The translations under genes and the position numbers were made by a program. The notes beneath the pieces are model-generated. The model saw only the letters and a program-made list of their open reading frames with translations, made no database searches and was not told the origin of the DNA. Source: Cumulibacter soli (lineage in GTDB: Bacteria > Actinomycetota > Actinomycetes > Mycobacteriales > Antricoccaceae). Taken from it: a DNA stretch of 64,000 nucleotides. Positions 8,672 to 19,899 of this stretch are shown in pieces. How positions within the stretch are numbered: position 1 is the stretch's first letter; every line of letters starts with the position of its first letter. The stretch spans positions 496,001 to 560,000 of the forward strand of contig NZ_SMSG01000002.1 of the NCBI RefSeq assembly GCF_004382795.1. Direction: 5' to 3'.

Positions 8672-9547
8672 TCACGAGGAGCCGATAGCCATCCGTGACG
8701 CCACACAGCCATGATCCTGCAGCCGCGCCAGTCCCCCATCGCGGGCCGTCAAAACCCACGGGCCGGTCTCGGTCACGGCGTACGTGTGCTCGAAATGCGC
8801 CGCGCTCGAACCGTCCACCGCCCGTACCGTCCAACCGTCGGCGAGTTCCTCAGTAGCTTCGAAACCGTACATCACCATCGGCTCGATTGCGAACGCCATC
8901 CCTGGTGTGAGCCGAGGACCAGAACCGGGCTTGCCGTAATTGAGGATGTGCGGGTCTTGATGCATTTCGGAGCCGATGCCGTGGCCGCCGTACTGCTCGA
9001 CGATTCCGTACTCGTGTCCGTGCCGCGCGCCCCAACGCTCGATACAGGCCTCGATCGCGTGCGAGATATCCGAGAGCCGCGCTCCAGCTGTTCCGGCGGC
9101 GATACCCGCCCACATCGAATCCTCGGTTACTTCCAGCAACCGCTGCTGCTCGTCGGTGACCGGCCCAATACCGAACGTGATGGCGCTATCGCCGTGCCAT
9201 CCATTCACGATCGCGCCGCAGTCGATAGATACCACGTCACCGGCGGCAAGCTTCTTGTCCGGTCGCGGAATCCCGTGCACGACCTCGTCATTCACCGACG
9301 CGCAAATGGACCCGGTGAAGCCGTGGTACCCCAAGAAGGACGGCGTACCACCGCCGTCACGAATGACTGTCTCCGCGATCCGATCCAGATCGAAAGTACT
9401 CATGCCGGGGCGGGCCGCCGCGCGGACGGCGTCCAGCGCATCAGCGACGAGTAAGCCCGCCACCCGCATCGCCAGTAACTCGTCGGCGGACTTGACCTGA
9501 ATCGATCGGCCTCGCGCGCGAGAGATGAACTCGCGCAGGCCGCGCAC
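8672..9547 (-). CDS. map: Methionine aminopeptidase, type I
   Basis: A 291-residue type I methionyl aminopeptidase that removes the initiator methionine from new proteins. The pita-bread fold ligands are visible: IDCGAIVNGWHGDSAITF (two Asp), the His of GHGIGSEMHQDP, and the Glu in FAIEPMVMYG and HFEHTYAV. The C-terminus carries a tail of about 20 residues (after VLTARDGG) beyond the usual end. The GTG start is 3 nt past the adk stop, so it is co-translated in the usual secY-adk-map order. Confidence 0.95.
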   Translation of the reverse strand: MRGLREFISRARGRSIQVKSADELLAMRVAGLLVADALDAVRAAARPGMSTFDLDRIAETVIRDGGGTPSFLGYHGFTGSICASVNDEVVHGIPRPDKKLAAGDVVSIDCGAIVNGWHGDSAITFGIGPVTDEQQRLLEVTEDSMWAGIAAGTAGARLSDISHAIEACIERWGARHGHEYGIVEQYGGHGIGSEMHQDPHILNYGKPGSGPRLTPGMAFAIEPMVMYGFEATEELADGWTVRAVDGSSAAHFEHTYAVTETGPWVLTARDGGLARLQDHGCVASRMAIGSS

Positions 9548-9550
9548 CGC

Positions 9551-10132
9551 TTACTCCGAGCGCAGCGCAGTGAGGGCGCGTTCGGTCACCTCGGTGACCT
9601 CGCCAACCCCGTCGATGCTGCGCAGCAGTCCTGCCCGGGAGTAGAAATCGACCAGCGGGGCGGTCTGCTCCGCGTACACCTGCAGGCGACGACGGACCGT
9701 CTCGGGCTTGTCATCATCACGCTGGGTCTCGACGCCGTCGACGATCGTGACACGCGCCGCCAAGCGTTCGACGATGTGCTCGTCGGGGACGCGAATCTCC
9801 AGGACCCGATTCAACGGCTGCCCTGCCTTGTCCAACAGAGTCGCCAACGCTTCAGCCTGGGCCACGGTCCGGGGGAAGCCGTCGAGCAGGTAGCCGTTCG
9901 CGGCGTCCGCCTGCGCGAGCCGGTCCTCAACCATCGCGACCGTGACCTCGTCAGGAACGAGGTCTCCGGCGTCCATGTACTTCTTGGCCAACACGCCCAA
10001 CTCGGTGCCCGCACCTACGTTGGCACGGAAGATGTCCCCCGTTGATATCTGCGGCACGCCGAGTTCGTCGGCGAGAATCGTGGCCTGAGTGCCCTTACCG
10101 GCACCGGGCGGGCCGAGGAGAACGATACGCAT
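9551..10132 (-). CDS. adk: Adenylate kinase (short form)
   Basis: A 193-residue adenylate kinase (ATP + AMP = 2 ADP). It shows the P-loop [10 protein letters not shown] at 7-16, the NMP-binding region ([10 protein letters not shown]), and the DGFPRT motif. The LID is the short type ([24 protein letters not shown]) without the zinc-ribbon insert, as in other actinobacteria. The ATG shares one base with the secY stop (TGATG), indicating translational coupling. Confidence 0.96.
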   Translation of the reverse strand: MRIVLLGPPGAGKGTQATILADELGVPQISTGDIFRANVGAGTELGVLAKKYMDAGDLVPDEVTVAMVEDRLAQADAANGYLLDGFPRTVAQAEALATLLDKAGQPLNRVLEIRVPDEHIVERLAARVTIVDGVETQRDDDKPETVRRRLQVYAEQTAPLVDFYSRAGLLRSIDGVGEVTEVTERALTALRSE

Positions 10133-11445
10133 CAGCGGAGGAACCCTTCATAATTACGTTGCTGCAACTGGCTCTCGATCTGCTTGACCGTCTCCAATGC
10201 CACACCCACGAGGATGAGCACGGCCACGCCGCCGACCGGGAAGTTTTGCGCAGATCCCGACGGACCCGCGAGAGAAGTCAACATATTGGGCAAGATCGCC
10301 ACTACGCCCAGATAGAGCGCGCCAGGCAGCGTGATCCGCGACAGCACGTACTGCAGGTACTCCGCCGTCGGGCGCCCCGGGCGGATGCCCGGGATGAAGC
10401 CGCCGTAGCGCTTCATCTCGTCGGCACGCTCCTCCGGGTTGAACGTGATAGCGACGTAGAAGTACGCAAAGAACACGATCAGCGCCAGGTACAGCACGAT
10501 ATGCACCCAACTGGTCATGTTGATGATGTAGTTCTCGAAGAACCGCCGGACCGGTCCGGCCTCTTCCGTACCCATCAATTGGGTAATCAACTGCGGGATG
10601 TACAACAGCGACGACGCGAAAATGACCGGGATAACGCCGGCTTGGTTCACCTTCAACGGCAAGTAGGTTGACGTACCGCCGTACATCTTGCGGCCGATCA
10701 TCTTCTTCGCGTACTGCACTGGGATGCGCCGCTGCGCCTGTTCAACGAATACGACAGTGACGATCACGATCAGCGCGAGCGCAATCATCGACCACAGCAG
10801 CACCTGACCCTGGCTGGCGATCGAGGCGCCCTCTGCAGGGATACGCGCGGCGATCGAGGTCGCCATCAGCAAGGACATTCCGTTGCCGATGCCCCTTTCG
10901 GTGACCAGCTCACCGAACCACATGATCAGCGTCGCGCCGGCGGTCATCGCGATCACCAGGATCGCGTACTGGAAGATCGAGTCCGGGTTCGCCAAGATCG
11001 GGTCCGCGCACTGCAGCAACTGACCCGACCGCGCCAGCGCCACGATGCCGGTCGCCTGCAGAACGGCAAGGGCGATAGTCAGGTAGCGCGTGTACTGCGT
11101 GAGCTTGGCCTGACCGCTCTGCCCTTCCTTCTTCAGCAGCGCGAATCGCGGGATGACGACGCCAAGCAGCTGCACGATGATGCTCGCGGTGATGTACGGC
11201 ATGATGCCGAGCGCGAAGACCGACAACTGCAGCAGAGCACCGCCGGAGAACAGATTCACCAGCGAGTAGATATCGCCCGAGCCGCTGCCCGTCGCATCGT
11301 CAACGCACTGCTTGATGTTCCCCAGCAGTACGCCGGGCGCCGGCATCTGGGCGCCGATACGGTAGAGCGCAACGATCGCTAGCGTGAACAGGATCTTGTT
11401 GCGGAGGTCGGGCGTCCTGAACGCCGACCCGAACGCTTTGAGCAC
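10132..11445 (-). CDS. secY: Preprotein translocase subunit SecY
   Basis: A 437-residue, ten-helix membrane protein, the channel of the Sec translocon. Typical opening is [19 protein letters not shown], with MPAPGV in the plug-adjacent loop, and cytosolic loop [26 protein letters not shown]. An ORF extends to an ATG at 11466, but the GTG at 11445 follows AGGAGG by 4 nt and matches the family start (V/M-L-x-AF). It is separated from the ribosomal genes by a terminator and a 360-bp gap, so it needs its own promoter. adk and map follow with overlap or near contact. Confidence 0.95.
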   Translation of the reverse strand: MLKAFGSAFRTPDLRNKILFTLAIVALYRIGAQMPAPGVLLGNIKQCVDDATGSGSGDIYSLVNLFSGGALLQLSVFALGIMPYITASIIVQLLGVVIPRFALLKKEGQSGQAKLTQYTRYLTIALAVLQATGIVALARSGQLLQCADPILANPDSIFQYAILVIAMTAGATLIMWFGELVTERGIGNGMSLLMATSIAARIPAEGASIASQGQVLLWSMIALALIVIVTVVFVEQAQRRIPVQYAKKMIGRKMYGGTSTYLPLKVNQAGVIPVIFASSLLYIPQLITQLMGTEEAGPVRRFFENYIINMTSWVHIVLYLALIVFFAYFYVAITFNPEERADEMKRYGGFIPGIRPGRPTAEYLQYVLSRITLPGALYLGVVAILPNMLTSLAGPSGSAQNFPVGGVAVLILVGVALETVKQIESQLQQRNYEGFLR

Positions 11446-11807
11446 GCATCCTCCTGCGCTGCGCATCGTTCCCTCTTACAGAGCGATGCTTGGACAACTG
11501 CACGGTCAGTCTGTACGGCGCGGTACACGCCGTAAACGCCGATGCGAAAATGTACACGACGCCAGCAACCGACCTTATCTCACCCATGGGGCGCGGCGTA
11601 CGGCGACACCTCTAGATCACAGCTTCGTGCCCGCGTAGACCGACGAGTTTACGCACTCCGGATCTGCGCGCGAGCGACGTTACCCCGCGGTATGCGCCCC
11701 AATGCGCGCATCGATCCCCCACCGGCCGGCGTACTCATGTTGATGCACGCCGCCACACCAGTGTCGATCAGCCACGGCGCGAGGCATCGACAGTCGCCGA
11801 CAAACGT
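11446..11807. other. Gene-free stretch upstream of secY
   Basis: About 360 bp between the spc terminator and secY. No ORF here looks real. It must contain the secY-adk-map promoter on the minus strand, but I could not identify convincing -35/-10 boxes. Confidence 0.6.
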
Positions 11808-11849
11808 CGAGGGCCCGTTCGCATCCTGACGAATGCGAACGGGCCCTCG
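11808..11849 (-). terminator. Terminator of the S10-spc operon
   Basis: Perfect 17-bp inverted repeat (CGAGGGCCCGTTCGCAT and complement) with an 8-nt loop, 12 bp past the rplO stop. It separates the ribosomal operon from secY-adk-map. Confidence 0.88.
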
Positions 11850-11860
11850 GCCAAGTACTG

Positions 11861-12334
11861 CTACAGCTCGGTGATGCTGCCGCCCGCGGCAGCGATCTTT
11901 TCCTTCGCGGAGCCCGAGAAGGCGTCCGCGGTGATGTCGAGCTTGACGCCGCCGAGTTCCCCGGTGCCGAGGACCTTGACGAGCTGGTTCTTGCGTACGC
12001 CGCCACGGGCGACCATATCGGCGACCGTGACCGTTCCACCCTCGGGGAACAGCTCGGCGAGACGATCCAGGTTGATTACCTGGTACGACGTCGCGAAGCG
12101 GTTCTTGAAGCCCTTGAGTTTCGGCAGACGCATCTGCAACGGGGTCTGACCACCCTCGAAGCCCAGACGCACGGTGTTGCGCGCGTGCTGGCCCTTCGTG
12201 CCGCGGCCCGCGGTCTTACCCTTCGAGCCCTCACCGCGACCGACGCGGGTCTTGCTCTTGTGGGCGCCGGGAGCCGGACGGAGGTGGTGCACCTTGATGG
12301 GTGCCCCGGCCTGGGTCTCGTTCTCTTCAGCCAT
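11861..12334 (-). CDS. rplO: 50S ribosomal protein L15
   Basis: 157 residues. The Gly/Lys/Arg-rich N-terminal arm ([25 protein letters not shown]) threads into 23S rRNA and is followed by the [18 protein letters not shown] signature. It is the last gene of the spc operon, 2 nt after rpmD, and is followed by a strong terminator. Confidence 0.97.
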   Translation of the reverse strand: MAEENETQAGAPIKVHHLRPAPGAHKSKTRVGRGEGSKGKTAGRGTKGQHARNTVRLGFEGGQTPLQMRLPKLKGFKNRFATSYQVINLDRLAELFPEGGTVTVADMVARGGVRKNQLVKVLGTGELGGVKLDITADAFSGSAKEKIAAAGGSITEL

Positions 12335-12336
12335 GT

Positions 12337-12519
12337 CTACTTCACTTCCTCGACGGACACGAGATGCGTGACCGTGTGGACCATGCCGCGGATCTCCGGG
12401 CGGTCCTCCTGGACGACGGAATCGTTGATCCGCTTCAGGCCCAGGGCGCGCAGCGTGGCGCGCTGGTTGGGCTTGACGCCGATCTTCGACCGAACCTGAG
12501 TGACCTTGATCTGTGCCAT
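12337..12519 (-). CDS. rpmD: 50S ribosomal protein L30
   Basis: 60 residues, [14 protein letters not shown]...[14 protein letters not shown], the full bacterial-type L30. The reading frame is open further upstream, but the ATG at 12519 gives the family N-terminus and follows rpsE by 4 nt. Confidence 0.96.
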   Translation of the reverse strand: MAQIKVTQVRSKIGVKPNQRATLRALGLKRINDSVVQEDRPEIRGMVHTVTHLVSVEEVK

Positions 12520-12523
12520 TGCC

Positions 12524-13129
12524 TTACGCTCCCTGGCCGGCGCGCGCCCGCAGCATGCCCGCGGGTGCGACGTCCTCAAGCGGCAAGCCACGACGAGCGG
12601 CTACCTCTTCGGGACGAACGAGGCCCTTGAGCGCGGCGACGGTCGCGTGCACGATGTTGATCGGGTTGTCCGAGCCCAGGCTCTTGCTCAGGATGTCGCC
12701 GATGCCGGCGCACTCCAGAACGGCACGCACCGGGCCACCGGCGATAACACCGGTACCGGGGCTGGCCGGCTTCAGCATGACGACGCCGGCAGCGGCCTCG
12801 CCCTGGATCTGATGCGGAATCGTCGAGGCGATGCGCGGAACCTTGAAGAAGTTCTTCTTGGCTTCCTCGACACCCTTGGCGATCGCGGCCGGAACTTCCT
12901 TCGCCTTGCCGTATCCGACGCCGACGGTGCCGTCACCGTCACCGACGACGACGAGCGCGGTGAAGCTGAACCGGCGTCCACCCTTAACTACCTTGGCGAC
13001 TCGGTTGACCTTGATGACTCGCTCGAGGTGGTTCGACTTCTCCGCCTGAGCCTGGTTATTGCGGCCGCCTTCGCGACGGTCCCGGCGCTCGCCGCCGGTG
13101 CCGCCGCCGCGACGCTGCTGTCCTGGCAT
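12524..13129 (-). CDS. rpsE: 30S ribosomal protein S5
   Basis: 201 residues. A low-complexity Gly/Arg N-terminal tail (about 25 residues) precedes the S5 double-stranded-RNA-binding domain ([28 protein letters not shown]) and the C-terminal domain. It acts in decoding fidelity. The start at 13129 is set by GGAGAG 8 nt upstream; the ORF extends beyond, but not in a family-like way. Confidence 0.97.
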   Translation of the reverse strand: MPGQQRRGGGTGGERRDRREGGRNNQAQAEKSNHLERVIKVNRVAKVVKGGRRFSFTALVVVGDGDGTVGVGYGKAKEVPAAIAKGVEEAKKNFFKVPRIASTIPHQIQGEAAAGVVMLKPASPGTGVIAGGPVRAVLECAGIGDILSKSLGSDNPINIVHATVAALKGLVRPEEVAARRGLPLEDVAPAGMLRARAGQGA

Positions 13130-13166
13130 TAGATGCTCTCCTTGACCGAAAGTGTGAAGGTCTGCA

Positions 13167-13562
13167 TTAGAAGTCGAGCCCCCCGGAACGCGCAGCATCA
13201 GCCAGCGCGGCAATGCGGCCGTGGTACTGGTTACCGGCGCGGTCGAACACAACCGCGCTGATACCGGCGTCCTTGGCGCGGGCTGCTACGAGCTCGCCGA
13301 CCTTCTTCGAGACGGCGGTCTTGTCGCCACCAGCTGCGCGGACATCGGCCTCCATCGAGGTGGCCGAGACCAGGGTGCGACCGACCGAATCGTCGACGAT
13401 CTGCGCGACGACGTGGCGCGCGGAACGGGTGACGACCAGGCGCGGACGAGCCGCGGTGCCGGCGATCTTCTTGCGCAGACGGAAGTGGCGACGTGCCTTC
13501 GAGTTGCGACGCTGCTGCGCCACACCGCGGCCACCGGTACGTGCGATAGCGGACGATGCCAT
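13167..13562 (-). CDS. rplR: 50S ribosomal protein L18
   Basis: 131 residues. Basic N-terminus ([19 protein letters not shown]), then [15 protein letters not shown] and the C-terminal [26 protein letters not shown] signature of 5S-rRNA-binding L18. The ATG shares one base with the rplF stop. Confidence 0.97.
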   Translation of the reverse strand: MASSAIARTGGRGVAQQRRNSKARRHFRLRKKIAGTAARPRLVVTRSARHVVAQIVDDSVGRTLVSATSMEADVRAAGGDKTAVSKKVGELVAARAKDAGISAVVFDRAGNQYHGRIAALADAARSGGLDF

Positions 13563-14101
13563 TACTTACCCTGCTTTCCGACCTTGCGGCGAACCTGCTC
13601 GCCCGCGTACCGAATGCCCTTGCCCTTGTACGGCTCAGGCTTACGCAGCTTGCGAATGTTCGCGGCGACCTCGCCGACCTTCTGCTTGTCGATGCCGATC
13701 ACCGAGAACTTCGTCGGCGACTCGACCTTGAACGTGATGCCCTCCGGCGGCTCGATGACGACCGGGTGCGAGAAACCGAGCGAGAAGTCGAGGGCGCTGC
13801 CCTTGGCAACCACGCGATAACCGACGCCGACGATCTCGAGCTGCTTTTCGTAGCCCTCGCTAACGCCAACGACCATGTTGCGGATCAGGGTGCGCGACAG
13901 CCCGTGACGCGAGCGCGAATCACGCTCGTCGTTCGGACGATTCACTACTACCTGGCCCTCATCGTTACGAGAGATCGTGATCGGCGAAACGACCGAATGC
14001 TTCAGTTCGCCCTTGGGACCCTTGACGGTGATGTTCTGGCCCTCGATCGTGACGTCGACGCCACTGGGGACCGGAACGGGGAGACGACCAATTCGTGACA
14101 T
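13562..14101 (-). CDS. rplF: 50S ribosomal protein L6
   Basis: 179 residues, two tandem L6 folds: [17 protein letters not shown] at the start, and the C-terminal [22 protein letters not shown] signature. It sits near the sarcin-ricin loop, at the factor-binding side of the 50S subunit. Confidence 0.97.
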   Translation of the reverse strand: MSRIGRLPVPVPSGVDVTIEGQNITVKGPKGELKHSVVSPITISRNDEGQVVVNRPNDERDSRSRHGLSRTLIRNMVVGVSEGYEKQLEIVGVGYRVVAKGSALDFSLGFSHPVVIEPPEGITFKVESPTKFSVIGIDKQKVGEVAANIRKLRKPEPYKGKGIRYAGEQVRRKVGKQGK

Positions 14102-14113
14102 GGTTACCCTCCC

Positions 14114-14512
14114 TTACCAGACGTAGGCGAGGACTTCGCCGCCCACGCGCTGACGAGTTGCCTGACGGTCGGTCAGCAGACCGGACGACGTCGAGATGAT
14201 TGCGATACCCAGGCCACCGAGCACCCGCGGCAACTCGGTCGAGCGTGCGTATACGCGCAGGCCCGGCTTCGAGATGCGGCGTACGCCGGCGATGGAGCGC
14301 TCGCGGTTCGGGCCGTACTTCAGCTCGATCTGCAGCACCTTGCCCTTATCGCCATCGACGACCTCGTAGGAGGCGATGTAACCCTCCTGCTTGAGGATTT
14401 CGGCGATGTGGGTCTTCAGTTTGCTGTGCGGCATAGCCACCTCATCGTGGAACGCCGAGTTGGCGTTGCGCACGCGGGTAAGCATATCGGCGATCGGATC
14501 AGTCATCGTCAT
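14114..14512 (-). CDS. rpsH: 30S ribosomal protein S8
   Basis: 132 residues. [16 protein letters not shown] at the start and the C-terminal [20 protein letters not shown] motif. Two in-frame ATGs (residues 1 and 3) are both possible starts. In bacteria S8 can repress its own operon by binding spc mRNA; no leader structure was identified here. The 94-bp gap to rpsN is longer than its neighbours'. Confidence 0.96.
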   Translation of the reverse strand: MTMTDPIADMLTRVRNANSAFHDEVAMPHSKLKTHIAEILKQEGYIASYEVVDGDKGKVLQIELKYGPNRERSIAGVRRISKPGLRVYARSTELPRVLGGLGIAIISTSSGLLTDRQATRQRVGGEVLAYVW

Positions 14513-14606
14513 TACAGATCGCCGCCCTTCGTGTTCATCATGAGTGTGTATTTACCCTTCTCGCCGCGGTTCCGCAGAACCGGCCTGCGGCGAAGATATT
14601 GGTGAG

Positions 14607-14792
14607 TTACCAGCTGGACTTCGTGACACCGGGAAGCTCGCCCGCGTGCGCCATCTCCCGAAGGCAGATGCGGCACAGGCCGAACTTGCGGTACACCGAA
14701 TGCGGGCGACCGCACTTGTTGCACCGGGTGTAGGCGCGCACAGCAAACTTCGGCTTGCGGTTCGCCTTGTTGATCAGGGCCTTCTTAGCCAT
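14607..14792 (-). CDS. rpsZ: 30S ribosomal protein S14, zinc-binding type (type Z)
   Basis: 61 residues with the short, zinc-binding S14 form: cysteines 24/27 (CNKC) and 40/43 (CRIC) coordinate Zn2+. This C+ form is the housekeeping S14 in the spc operon of actinobacteria; zinc-free copies, when present, are elsewhere under Zur control. Three nt separate it from rplE. Confidence 0.96.
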   Translation of the reverse strand: MAKKALINKANRKPKFAVRAYTRCNKCGRPHSVYRKFGLCRICLREMAHAGELPGVTKSSW

Positions 14793-14795
14793 GGC

Positions 14796-15365
14796 TTAGT
14801 CCTCCTTGAACGGGAAGCCGAGTGCCTTGAGCAAAGCCCGTCCCTCATCGTCGGTCTTGGCGGTAGTCACGACCGTGATGTCCATACCGCGGACGCGGTC
14901 GATCTTGTCGATATCGATCTCGTGGAACATCGACTGCTCGTTGAGGCCGAAGGTGTAGTTGCCACTGCCGTCGAACTGCTTGCCCGACAAACCACGGAAG
15001 TCACGGATACGCGGCAGCGCGAGGCTCAGCGTGCGGTCCAGGAACTCCCACATGCGGGTGCCGCGCAGGGTCACCTTCGCACCGATGGGCTGGCCCTCAC
15101 GCAGCTTGAACTGCGCGATCGACTTGGTGGCGCGACGCAGCTGCGGCTTCTGCCCGGTGATCGCGGTGAGGTCCCGAAGGGCCCCGTCGATCAGCTTGGC
15201 GTCCTTCGCGGCGTCACCGACACCCATGTTGACGACGACCTTCACCACGCGCGGGATCTGCATGGGGTTGCCGTACTTGAACTCTTCGTTCAGCGCGGGC
15301 GCGATCTCGTCCTGGTAACGAGTCTTCAGCCGAGCGACGATGCGCTCGCCAGTCTCAGTAGTCAT
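14796..15365 (-). CDS. rplE: 50S ribosomal protein L5
   Basis: 189 residues. Hallmarks are [39 protein letters not shown] and [24 protein letters not shown]. It binds 5S rRNA in the central protuberance. The gap to rplX is 3 nt. Confidence 0.97.
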   Translation of the reverse strand: MTTETGERIVARLKTRYQDEIAPALNEEFKYGNPMQIPRVVKVVVNMGVGDAAKDAKLIDGALRDLTAITGQKPQLRRATKSIAQFKLREGQPIGAKVTLRGTRMWEFLDRTLSLALPRIRDFRGLSGKQFDGSGNYTFGLNEQSMFHEIDIDKIDRVRGMDITVVTTAKTDDEGRALLKALGFPFKED

Positions 15366-15368
15366 CTC

Positions 15369-15692
15369 TTACAGGTCCTTGTCCTTGCCGGTGGCGCGCT
15401 TGGAGATGCGCACGTTGCGGCCGTCCTCGTCCTTGCGGTAACCGACGCGGGTGGCCTTGCCTTCCTTGTCGATGACCATGACGTTGCTGACGTGGATCGC
15501 AGCCTCCTGGGTGACGATGCCACCCTCCTGCGAGCCGCGCTGGCTGGCCTGCATCTTGGTGTGACGCTTGACCCGGCCAATGCCTTCGACGATCACGCGC
15601 TCGCGCTCTGGGAACGCAGCGATGACCTTGCCCTTAGCACCCTTGTCCTTGCCCGAGATGACCAGAACGGTGTCGCCCTTCTTGACCTTCAC
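15369..15692 (-). CDS. rplX: 50S ribosomal protein L24
   Basis: 107 residues, KOW motif near the N-terminus ([20 protein letters not shown]), then RVKRHTK. The frame stays open upstream, but the GTG at 15692 follows GGAGGT by 9 nt and lies 2 nt after the rplN stop, which fixes the start. Confidence 0.96.
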   Translation of the reverse strand: MKVKKGDTVLVISGKDKGAKGKVIAAFPERERVIVEGIGRVKRHTKMQASQRGSQEGGIVTQEAAIHVSNVMVIDKEGKATRVGYRKDEDGRNVRISKRATGKDKDL

Positions 15693-15694
15693 GG

Positions 15695-16063
15695 TTACAG
15701 CACCTCCGGCGCGAGCGAGATGATCTTCATGTACTTCTTGTCGCGCAGTTCGCGGCCCACGGGGCCGAAGATGCGCGTTCCGCGAGGTTCGCCGTCCTGC
15801 TTGATCAGCACAGCGGCGTTCTCGTCGAACTTGATGTACGAGCCGTCCGGACGACGCTTCTCCTTGACGGTGCGCACGATGACGCACTTGACGACGTCAC
15901 CCTTCTTCACACCGGCGCCGGGGATGGCCTCCTTGACGGTGGCGACGATGATGTCACCGATACCGGCATAGCGACGGCCCGAGCCACCGAGGACCCTGAT
16001 GCACAGGACCTCTCGGGCTCCGGTGTTGTCGGCGACACGAAGTCGCGACTCCTGCTGAATCAC
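15695..16063 (-). CDS. rplN: 50S ribosomal protein L14
   Basis: 122 residues, [27 protein letters not shown]...; the L14 signature [11 protein letters not shown] is present. First gene of the classical spc block; a 99-bp gap separates it from rpsQ. Confidence 0.97.
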   Translation of the reverse strand: MIQQESRLRVADNTGAREVLCIRVLGGSGRRYAGIGDIIVATVKEAIPGAGVKKGDVVKCVIVRTVKEKRRPDGSYIKFDENAAVLIKQDGEPRGTRIFGPVGRELRDKKYMKIISLAPEVL

Positions 16064-16162
16064 TTCTACTCCCAGTTGTCTGCTGGTTCTCGTCTAAGAC
16101 GAGCCTGGCCGAACGGATTGGATGGATGGCCACCGCGGACGGCGGCCGGGGCGCACCAGGTA

Positions 16163-16441
16163 CTAGCGCGCCTTCTCGATGATCTCGACCAGACGCCAGC
16201 GCTTGGTAGCACTGAGCGGGCGGGTCTCCATCACGCTCACGCGGTCGCCGATGCCGGCGTCGTTGTTCTCGTCATGAACCTTCAGACGCTCGCTGCGGCT
16301 CATGACCTTGCCGTAGAGCGCGTGCTTCACGCGATCCTCGACCTGAACCACGATCGTCTTGTTCATCTTGTCGCTGACAACGAGTCCGCTACGCACCTTG
16401 CGGTAGTTGCGCTCGCCGTCCGTTACTGCTTGTTCAGACAT
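16163..16441 (-). CDS. rpsQ: 30S ribosomal protein S17
   Basis: 92 residues. A short acidic N-terminal extension precedes the S17 OB fold ([38 protein letters not shown]). Two nt separate it from rpmC. Confidence 0.96.
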   Translation of the reverse strand: MSEQAVTDGERNYRKVRSGLVVSDKMNKTIVVQVEDRVKHALYGKVMSRSERLKVHDENNDAGIGDRVSVMETRPLSATKRWRLVEIIEKAR

Positions 16442-16443
16442 GC

Positions 16444-16680
16444 TTACTTCTCGCTGCTCTCGCTCGGTGCCGCCGCGAGGCCCAGCTCACGCTCGCGCAG
16501 GATCGAGTAGATCCGGGCGATATCGCTGCGCACGGCCTTCAGGCGCTTGTGGTTGTCAAGTTGGCCGGTCGCGACCTGGAAACGAAGGTTGAACAGCTCT
16601 TCCTTCGACTCGCGCAGGCGAGTCTCGAGCTCGTCATCCTCAAGCTCACGCAGATCCGACGGCGAAGTTCCGACTGCCAT
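16444..16680 (-). CDS. rpmC: 50S ribosomal protein L29
   Basis: 78 residues, two antiparallel helices: [20 protein letters not shown] and [19 protein letters not shown]. The ATG shares one base with the rplP stop. L29 lies at the exit of the peptide tunnel. Confidence 0.96.
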   Translation of the reverse strand: MAVGTSPSDLRELEDDELETRLRESKEELFNLRFQVATGQLDNHKRLKAVRSDIARIYSILRERELGLAAAPSESSEK

Positions 16681-17096
16681 TAGAACTCACTATCCCGCTT
16701 CACGATTCGGCACTTCATCGGGAGCTTGTGGATCGCGCGGCGAAGTGCCTCGCGCGCGGTCTGCTCATTGGGGTACGTCATCTCGAACAGCACGCGGCCC
16801 GGCTTCACGTTGGCCACCCACCACTCCGGCGAACCCTTACCCGAACCCATGCGGGTTTCTGCGGGCTTCTTGGTCAGCGGGCGGTCCGGGAAGATGTTGA
16901 TCCACACCTTGCCACCACGGCGAATGTGCCGGTTGATGGCGATACGCGCAGCCTCAATCTGACGGTTCGTGACGTACGCCGGCTCGAGAGCCTGAATGCC
17001 GTAGTCACCGAACGTGACACGGGTGCCACCGGAAGCAGTGCCCGTACGCGACGGGTGGTGCTGCTTGCGGTGCTTGACCCTACGTGGGATAAGCAT
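16680..17096 (-). CDS. rplP: 50S ribosomal protein L16
   Basis: 138 residues, [17 protein letters not shown]..., with [30 protein letters not shown]. It contacts the A-site tRNA. Two nt from rpsC. Confidence 0.97.
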   Translation of the reverse strand: MLIPRRVKHRKQHHPSRTGTASGGTRVTFGDYGIQALEPAYVTNRQIEAARIAINRHIRRGGKVWINIFPDRPLTKKPAETRMGSGKGSPEWWVANVKPGRVLFEMTYPNEQTAREALRRAIHKLPMKCRIVKRDSEF

Positions 17097-17098
17097 TG

Positions 17099-17989
17099 CT
17101 ACGCGTCCTTCTCGGTCTCTGCTGCCGGAGCCTGCACGGCCTCGGCCACCGGCTGCGTCGCTGCGGCCTCGACGGCCTCAGGAGCAACCTGCTCGGTGGT
17201 GTTCGATTCGGTCTCGCCGGAGCTCGCCTTCGCCGCGGCGCGGCCGGCCTCGGTCGTGGTGCCGGTGGTGCCCGACGAACCCGAACGACGTCCGCGACGC
17301 TCCGGACGGTTGCGACGGTGCTCGCGCAACGCGGCCTCGGCCGCATCCCGCTCCGCCTTGCTCTGCGTCACATCGCCCTTGTAGATCCAGACCTTCACAC
17401 CGATGCGGCCGAAGGTGGTACGGGCCTCGTACAGCCCGTAGTCGATGTTGGCGCGCAGCGTGTGCAGCGGCACTCGACCCTCGCGGTAGAACTCCGAGCG
17501 CGACATTTCGGCGCCGCCCAGACGACCGGAGCACTGGATCCGGATGCCCTTGACGTTCGGCGAACGCATCGCCGACTGCTGCGCCTTGCGCATCGCGCGG
17601 CGGAACGCCACGCGGCTGGAGAGCTGCTCGGCAACGCCCTGAGCGACGAGCTGCGCATCCGACTCGGGGTTCTTGACCTCGAGGATGTTCAGCTGGACCT
17701 GCTTGGCGGTGAGCTTCTCCAACTCACCGCGAAGGCGCTCGGCCTCGGCGCCACGGCGACCGATGACGATGCCCGGGCGAGCAGTGTGGATGTCGACGCG
17801 GACACGGTCGCGGGTGCGCTCGATGTCTACGCGGGAGATACCGGCGCGCTCCATGCCCGTGGTCATGAGCTTACGGATCGCGACGTCTTCCTTGACGTAG
17901 TCGGCGTACTGCTTGTCAGCGAACCAACGGCTCTTCCACTCGGTGGTGATACCGAGTCGGAAGCCGTGTGGGTTGACCTTCTGTCCCAC
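17099..17989 (-). CDS. rpsC: 30S ribosomal protein S3 with long acidic/Ala-rich tail
   Basis: 296 residues. [23 protein letters not shown] at the N-terminus; KH domain around residues 60-110 with [10 protein letters not shown]-terminal domain with [15 protein letters not shown] and VWIYKGD. Residues about 215-296 form a low-complexity tail: Arg-rich at first, then Ala/Glu/Thr-rich. Such tails occur in several actinobacterial S3 proteins. The ATG shares one base with the rplV stop. Confidence 0.97.
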   Translation of the reverse strand: MGQKVNPHGFRLGITTEWKSRWFADKQYADYVKEDVAIRKLMTTGMERAGISRVDIERTRDRVRVDIHTARPGIVIGRRGAEAERLRGELEKLTAKQVQLNILEVKNPESDAQLVAQGVAEQLSSRVAFRRAMRKAQQSAMRSPNVKGIRIQCSGRLGGAEMSRSEFYREGRVPLHTLRANIDYGLYEARTTFGRIGVKVWIYKGDVTQSKAERDAAEAALREHRRNRPERRGRRSGSSGTTGTTTEAGRAAAKASSGETESNTTEQVAPEAVEAAATQPVAEAVQAPAAETEKDA

Positions 17990-18381
17990 TAGCGGACACT
18001 CCCCTTATTCGAAGGCTTCGAGGCGAGCGGCGCGACCTCGATCGTGATGTGGCTGGTGCGCTTACGGATGCGGAACGCACGGCCCTGGGCGCGCGGCCGG
18101 AAACGCTTCATGGTCGGCCCCTCGTCGACGTACGCCCGATGCACGATGAGCGTGTCGGCGTCGAGGTTGTGGTTCTGCTCGGCATTGGCAATCGCGCTGG
18201 CCAGAACCTTGTACACCGGCTCACTTGCCGACTGAGGAGCGAACTGAAGCAGGGTGAGTGCTTCCGCCGTCGGCAGATCCCGGATCAGGTCAATGACACG
18301 ACGCGCCTTCATCGGCGTGACGCGCACATGCTTTGCACGCGCGCGGACGACCTGAAGGTCGTCGCCTGCGGTGGCAGTCAT
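17989..18381 (-). CDS. rplV: 50S ribosomal protein L22
   Basis: 130 residues, with [16 protein letters not shown] and the C-terminal [27 protein letters not shown] hairpin that lines the peptide exit tunnel. A 47-bp gap precedes it after rpsS. Confidence 0.97.
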   Translation of the reverse strand: MTATAGDDLQVVRARAKHVRVTPMKARRVIDLIRDLPTAEALTLLQFAPQSASEPVYKVLASAIANAEQNHNLDADTLIVHRAYVDEGPTMKRFRPRAQGRAFRIRKRTSHITIEVAPLASKPSNKGSVR

Positions 18382-18428
18382 TCGCTTAGTCCCCTTGATT
18401 TCTCTACTGAATGCTTAGTTGTGTGGCC

Positions 18429-18710
18429 TTAGCCGCGACGCGACCTGCGGTCGTCCTTGATGTGCCCCTTGAAGGTGCGCGTAGGAGCGAACTCGCCGAG
18501 CTTGTGGCCGACCATGGATTCGGAGATGAAGACCGGGACGTGCTTGCGGCCATCGTGCACGGCGAACGTGTGCCCGAGCATGTCGGGAATGATCGTCGAA
18601 CGGCGCGACCAGGTCTTGATGACGTTCTTGGTGTTCTTCTCGTTCTGGGCGTCGACCTTCTTCAGCAGGTGATCGTCGACGAAGTAGCCCTTCTTGACCG
18701 AACGTGGCAT
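18429..18710 (-). CDS. rpsS: 30S ribosomal protein S19
   Basis: 93 residues, [19 protein letters not shown]..., with the signature [23 protein letters not shown]. It partners S13 in the head of the 30S subunit. 10 bp from rplB. Confidence 0.97.
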   Translation of the reverse strand: MPRSVKKGYFVDDHLLKKVDAQNEKNTKNVIKTWSRRSTIIPDMLGHTFAVHDGRKHVPVFISESMVGHKLGEFAPTRTFKGHIKDDRRSRRG

Positions 18711-18720
18711 GTCTTATTCC

Positions 18721-19554
18721 TTAACGCTTCTTGCCGGTACGGCGACGACGGACGATCATCTGATCGCTTGGCTTGCGGCGACGGGTGCGGCCCTCGGGCT
18801 TACCGTTCGGGTTGACCGGGTGACGACCACCGGAGGTCTTACCCTCGCCACCACCGTGCGGGTGGTCGACCGGGTTCATGACAACACCGCGCACCGTGGG
18901 GCGCTTGCCCTTCCAGCGCATACGGCCGGCCTTGCCCCAGTTGATGTTCGAGTGTTCGGAGTTGCCGACCTCGCCGACCGACGCGCGGCAGCGGGCATCG
19001 ACGTTACGGATCTCGCCGGACGGCATACGCAACTGCGCGTACGGGCCGTCCTTCGCGACGAGCTGCACGGAGGCGCCGGCCGAACGAGCGATCTTCGCGC
19101 CGCCGCCAGGACGGAGCTCGATCGCGTGCACGACGGTACCGGTCGGGATGTTGCGCAGGGGAAGGTTGTTACCCGGCTTGATGTCAGCTCCGACGCCGGA
19201 CTCGACGGTTGCTCCCTGTGCCAGGCGCACCGGCGCCAAGATGTAGCGCTTCTCGCCGTCTGCGTAGTGCAGCAGAGCGATGCGAGCGGTGCGGTTGGGG
19301 TCGTACTCAATGTGTGCGACCTTGGCTGGGATGCCGTCTTTGTCCGCGCGGCGGAAGTCGATCAGTCGGTAAGCACGCTTGTGCCCACCACCCTGGTGAC
19401 GGGTGGTGATCTTCCCATGAGCGTTGCGGCCACCCTTGTTGTGCAGCGGGCGCACCAGCGACTTCTCCGGGGTGCTGCGGGTGATCTCTGCGAAATCAGA
19501 GACGCTCGACCCGCGACGACCCGGAGTCGTCGGCTTGTACTTGCGGATGCTCAT
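18721..19554 (-). CDS. rplB: 50S ribosomal protein L2
   Basis: 277 residues. [14 protein letters not shown] at the start; RNA-binding domain; and the highly conserved [15 protein letters not shown] loop near the peptidyl transferase centre. Confidence 0.97.
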   Translation of the reverse strand: MSIRKYKPTTPGRRGSSVSDFAEITRSTPEKSLVRPLHNKGGRNAHGKITTRHQGGGHKRAYRLIDFRRADKDGIPAKVAHIEYDPNRTARIALLHYADGEKRYILAPVRLAQGATVESGVGADIKPGNNLPLRNIPTGTVVHAIELRPGGGAKIARSAGASVQLVAKDGPYAQLRMPSGEIRNVDARCRASVGEVGNSEHSNINWGKAGRMRWKGKRPTVRGVVMNPVDHPHGGGEGKTSGGRHPVNPNGKPEGRTRRRKPSDQMIVRRRRTGKKR

Positions 19555-19600
19555 TGTGGTTTACCTATCTCGCTTCTTTGTTCGTTAGTTGCGGTCGGCG

Positions 19601-19897
19601 TTAGCTGACCGAGCCACCGAAGATCTCGATGCGATCGCCCTCGGCGACAGTCACGATGGCGCGCTTGGTGTCCTTGCGCTTACCCACGCCATAACGCGTG
19701 CGCTTGCGCTTGCCCTGGCGGTTGATCGTGTTGACGGCGAGAACCTTTACATCAAAGATCTGCTCGACAGCGATCTTGATCTGGGTCTTGTTGGCGTCCG
19801 GGCGGATGAGGAAGGTGTACTTGTTCTCCTCGATCAGTCCGTAGCTCTTCTCCGAGATGACCGGAGCGAGCAGTACGTCGCGTGGGTCGGCAGCCAT
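19601..19897 (-). CDS. rplW: 50S ribosomal protein L23
   Basis: 98 residues, [26 protein letters not shown], with the family [26 protein letters not shown] basic stretch. It forms the docking site for trigger factor and SRP at the tunnel exit. Two nt from rplD. Confidence 0.96.
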   Translation of the reverse strand: MAADPRDVLLAPVISEKSYGLIEENKYTFLIRPDANKTQIKIAVEQIFDVKVLAVNTINRQGKRKRTRYGVGKRKDTKRAIVTVAEGDRIEIFGGSVS

Positions 19898-19899
19898 GC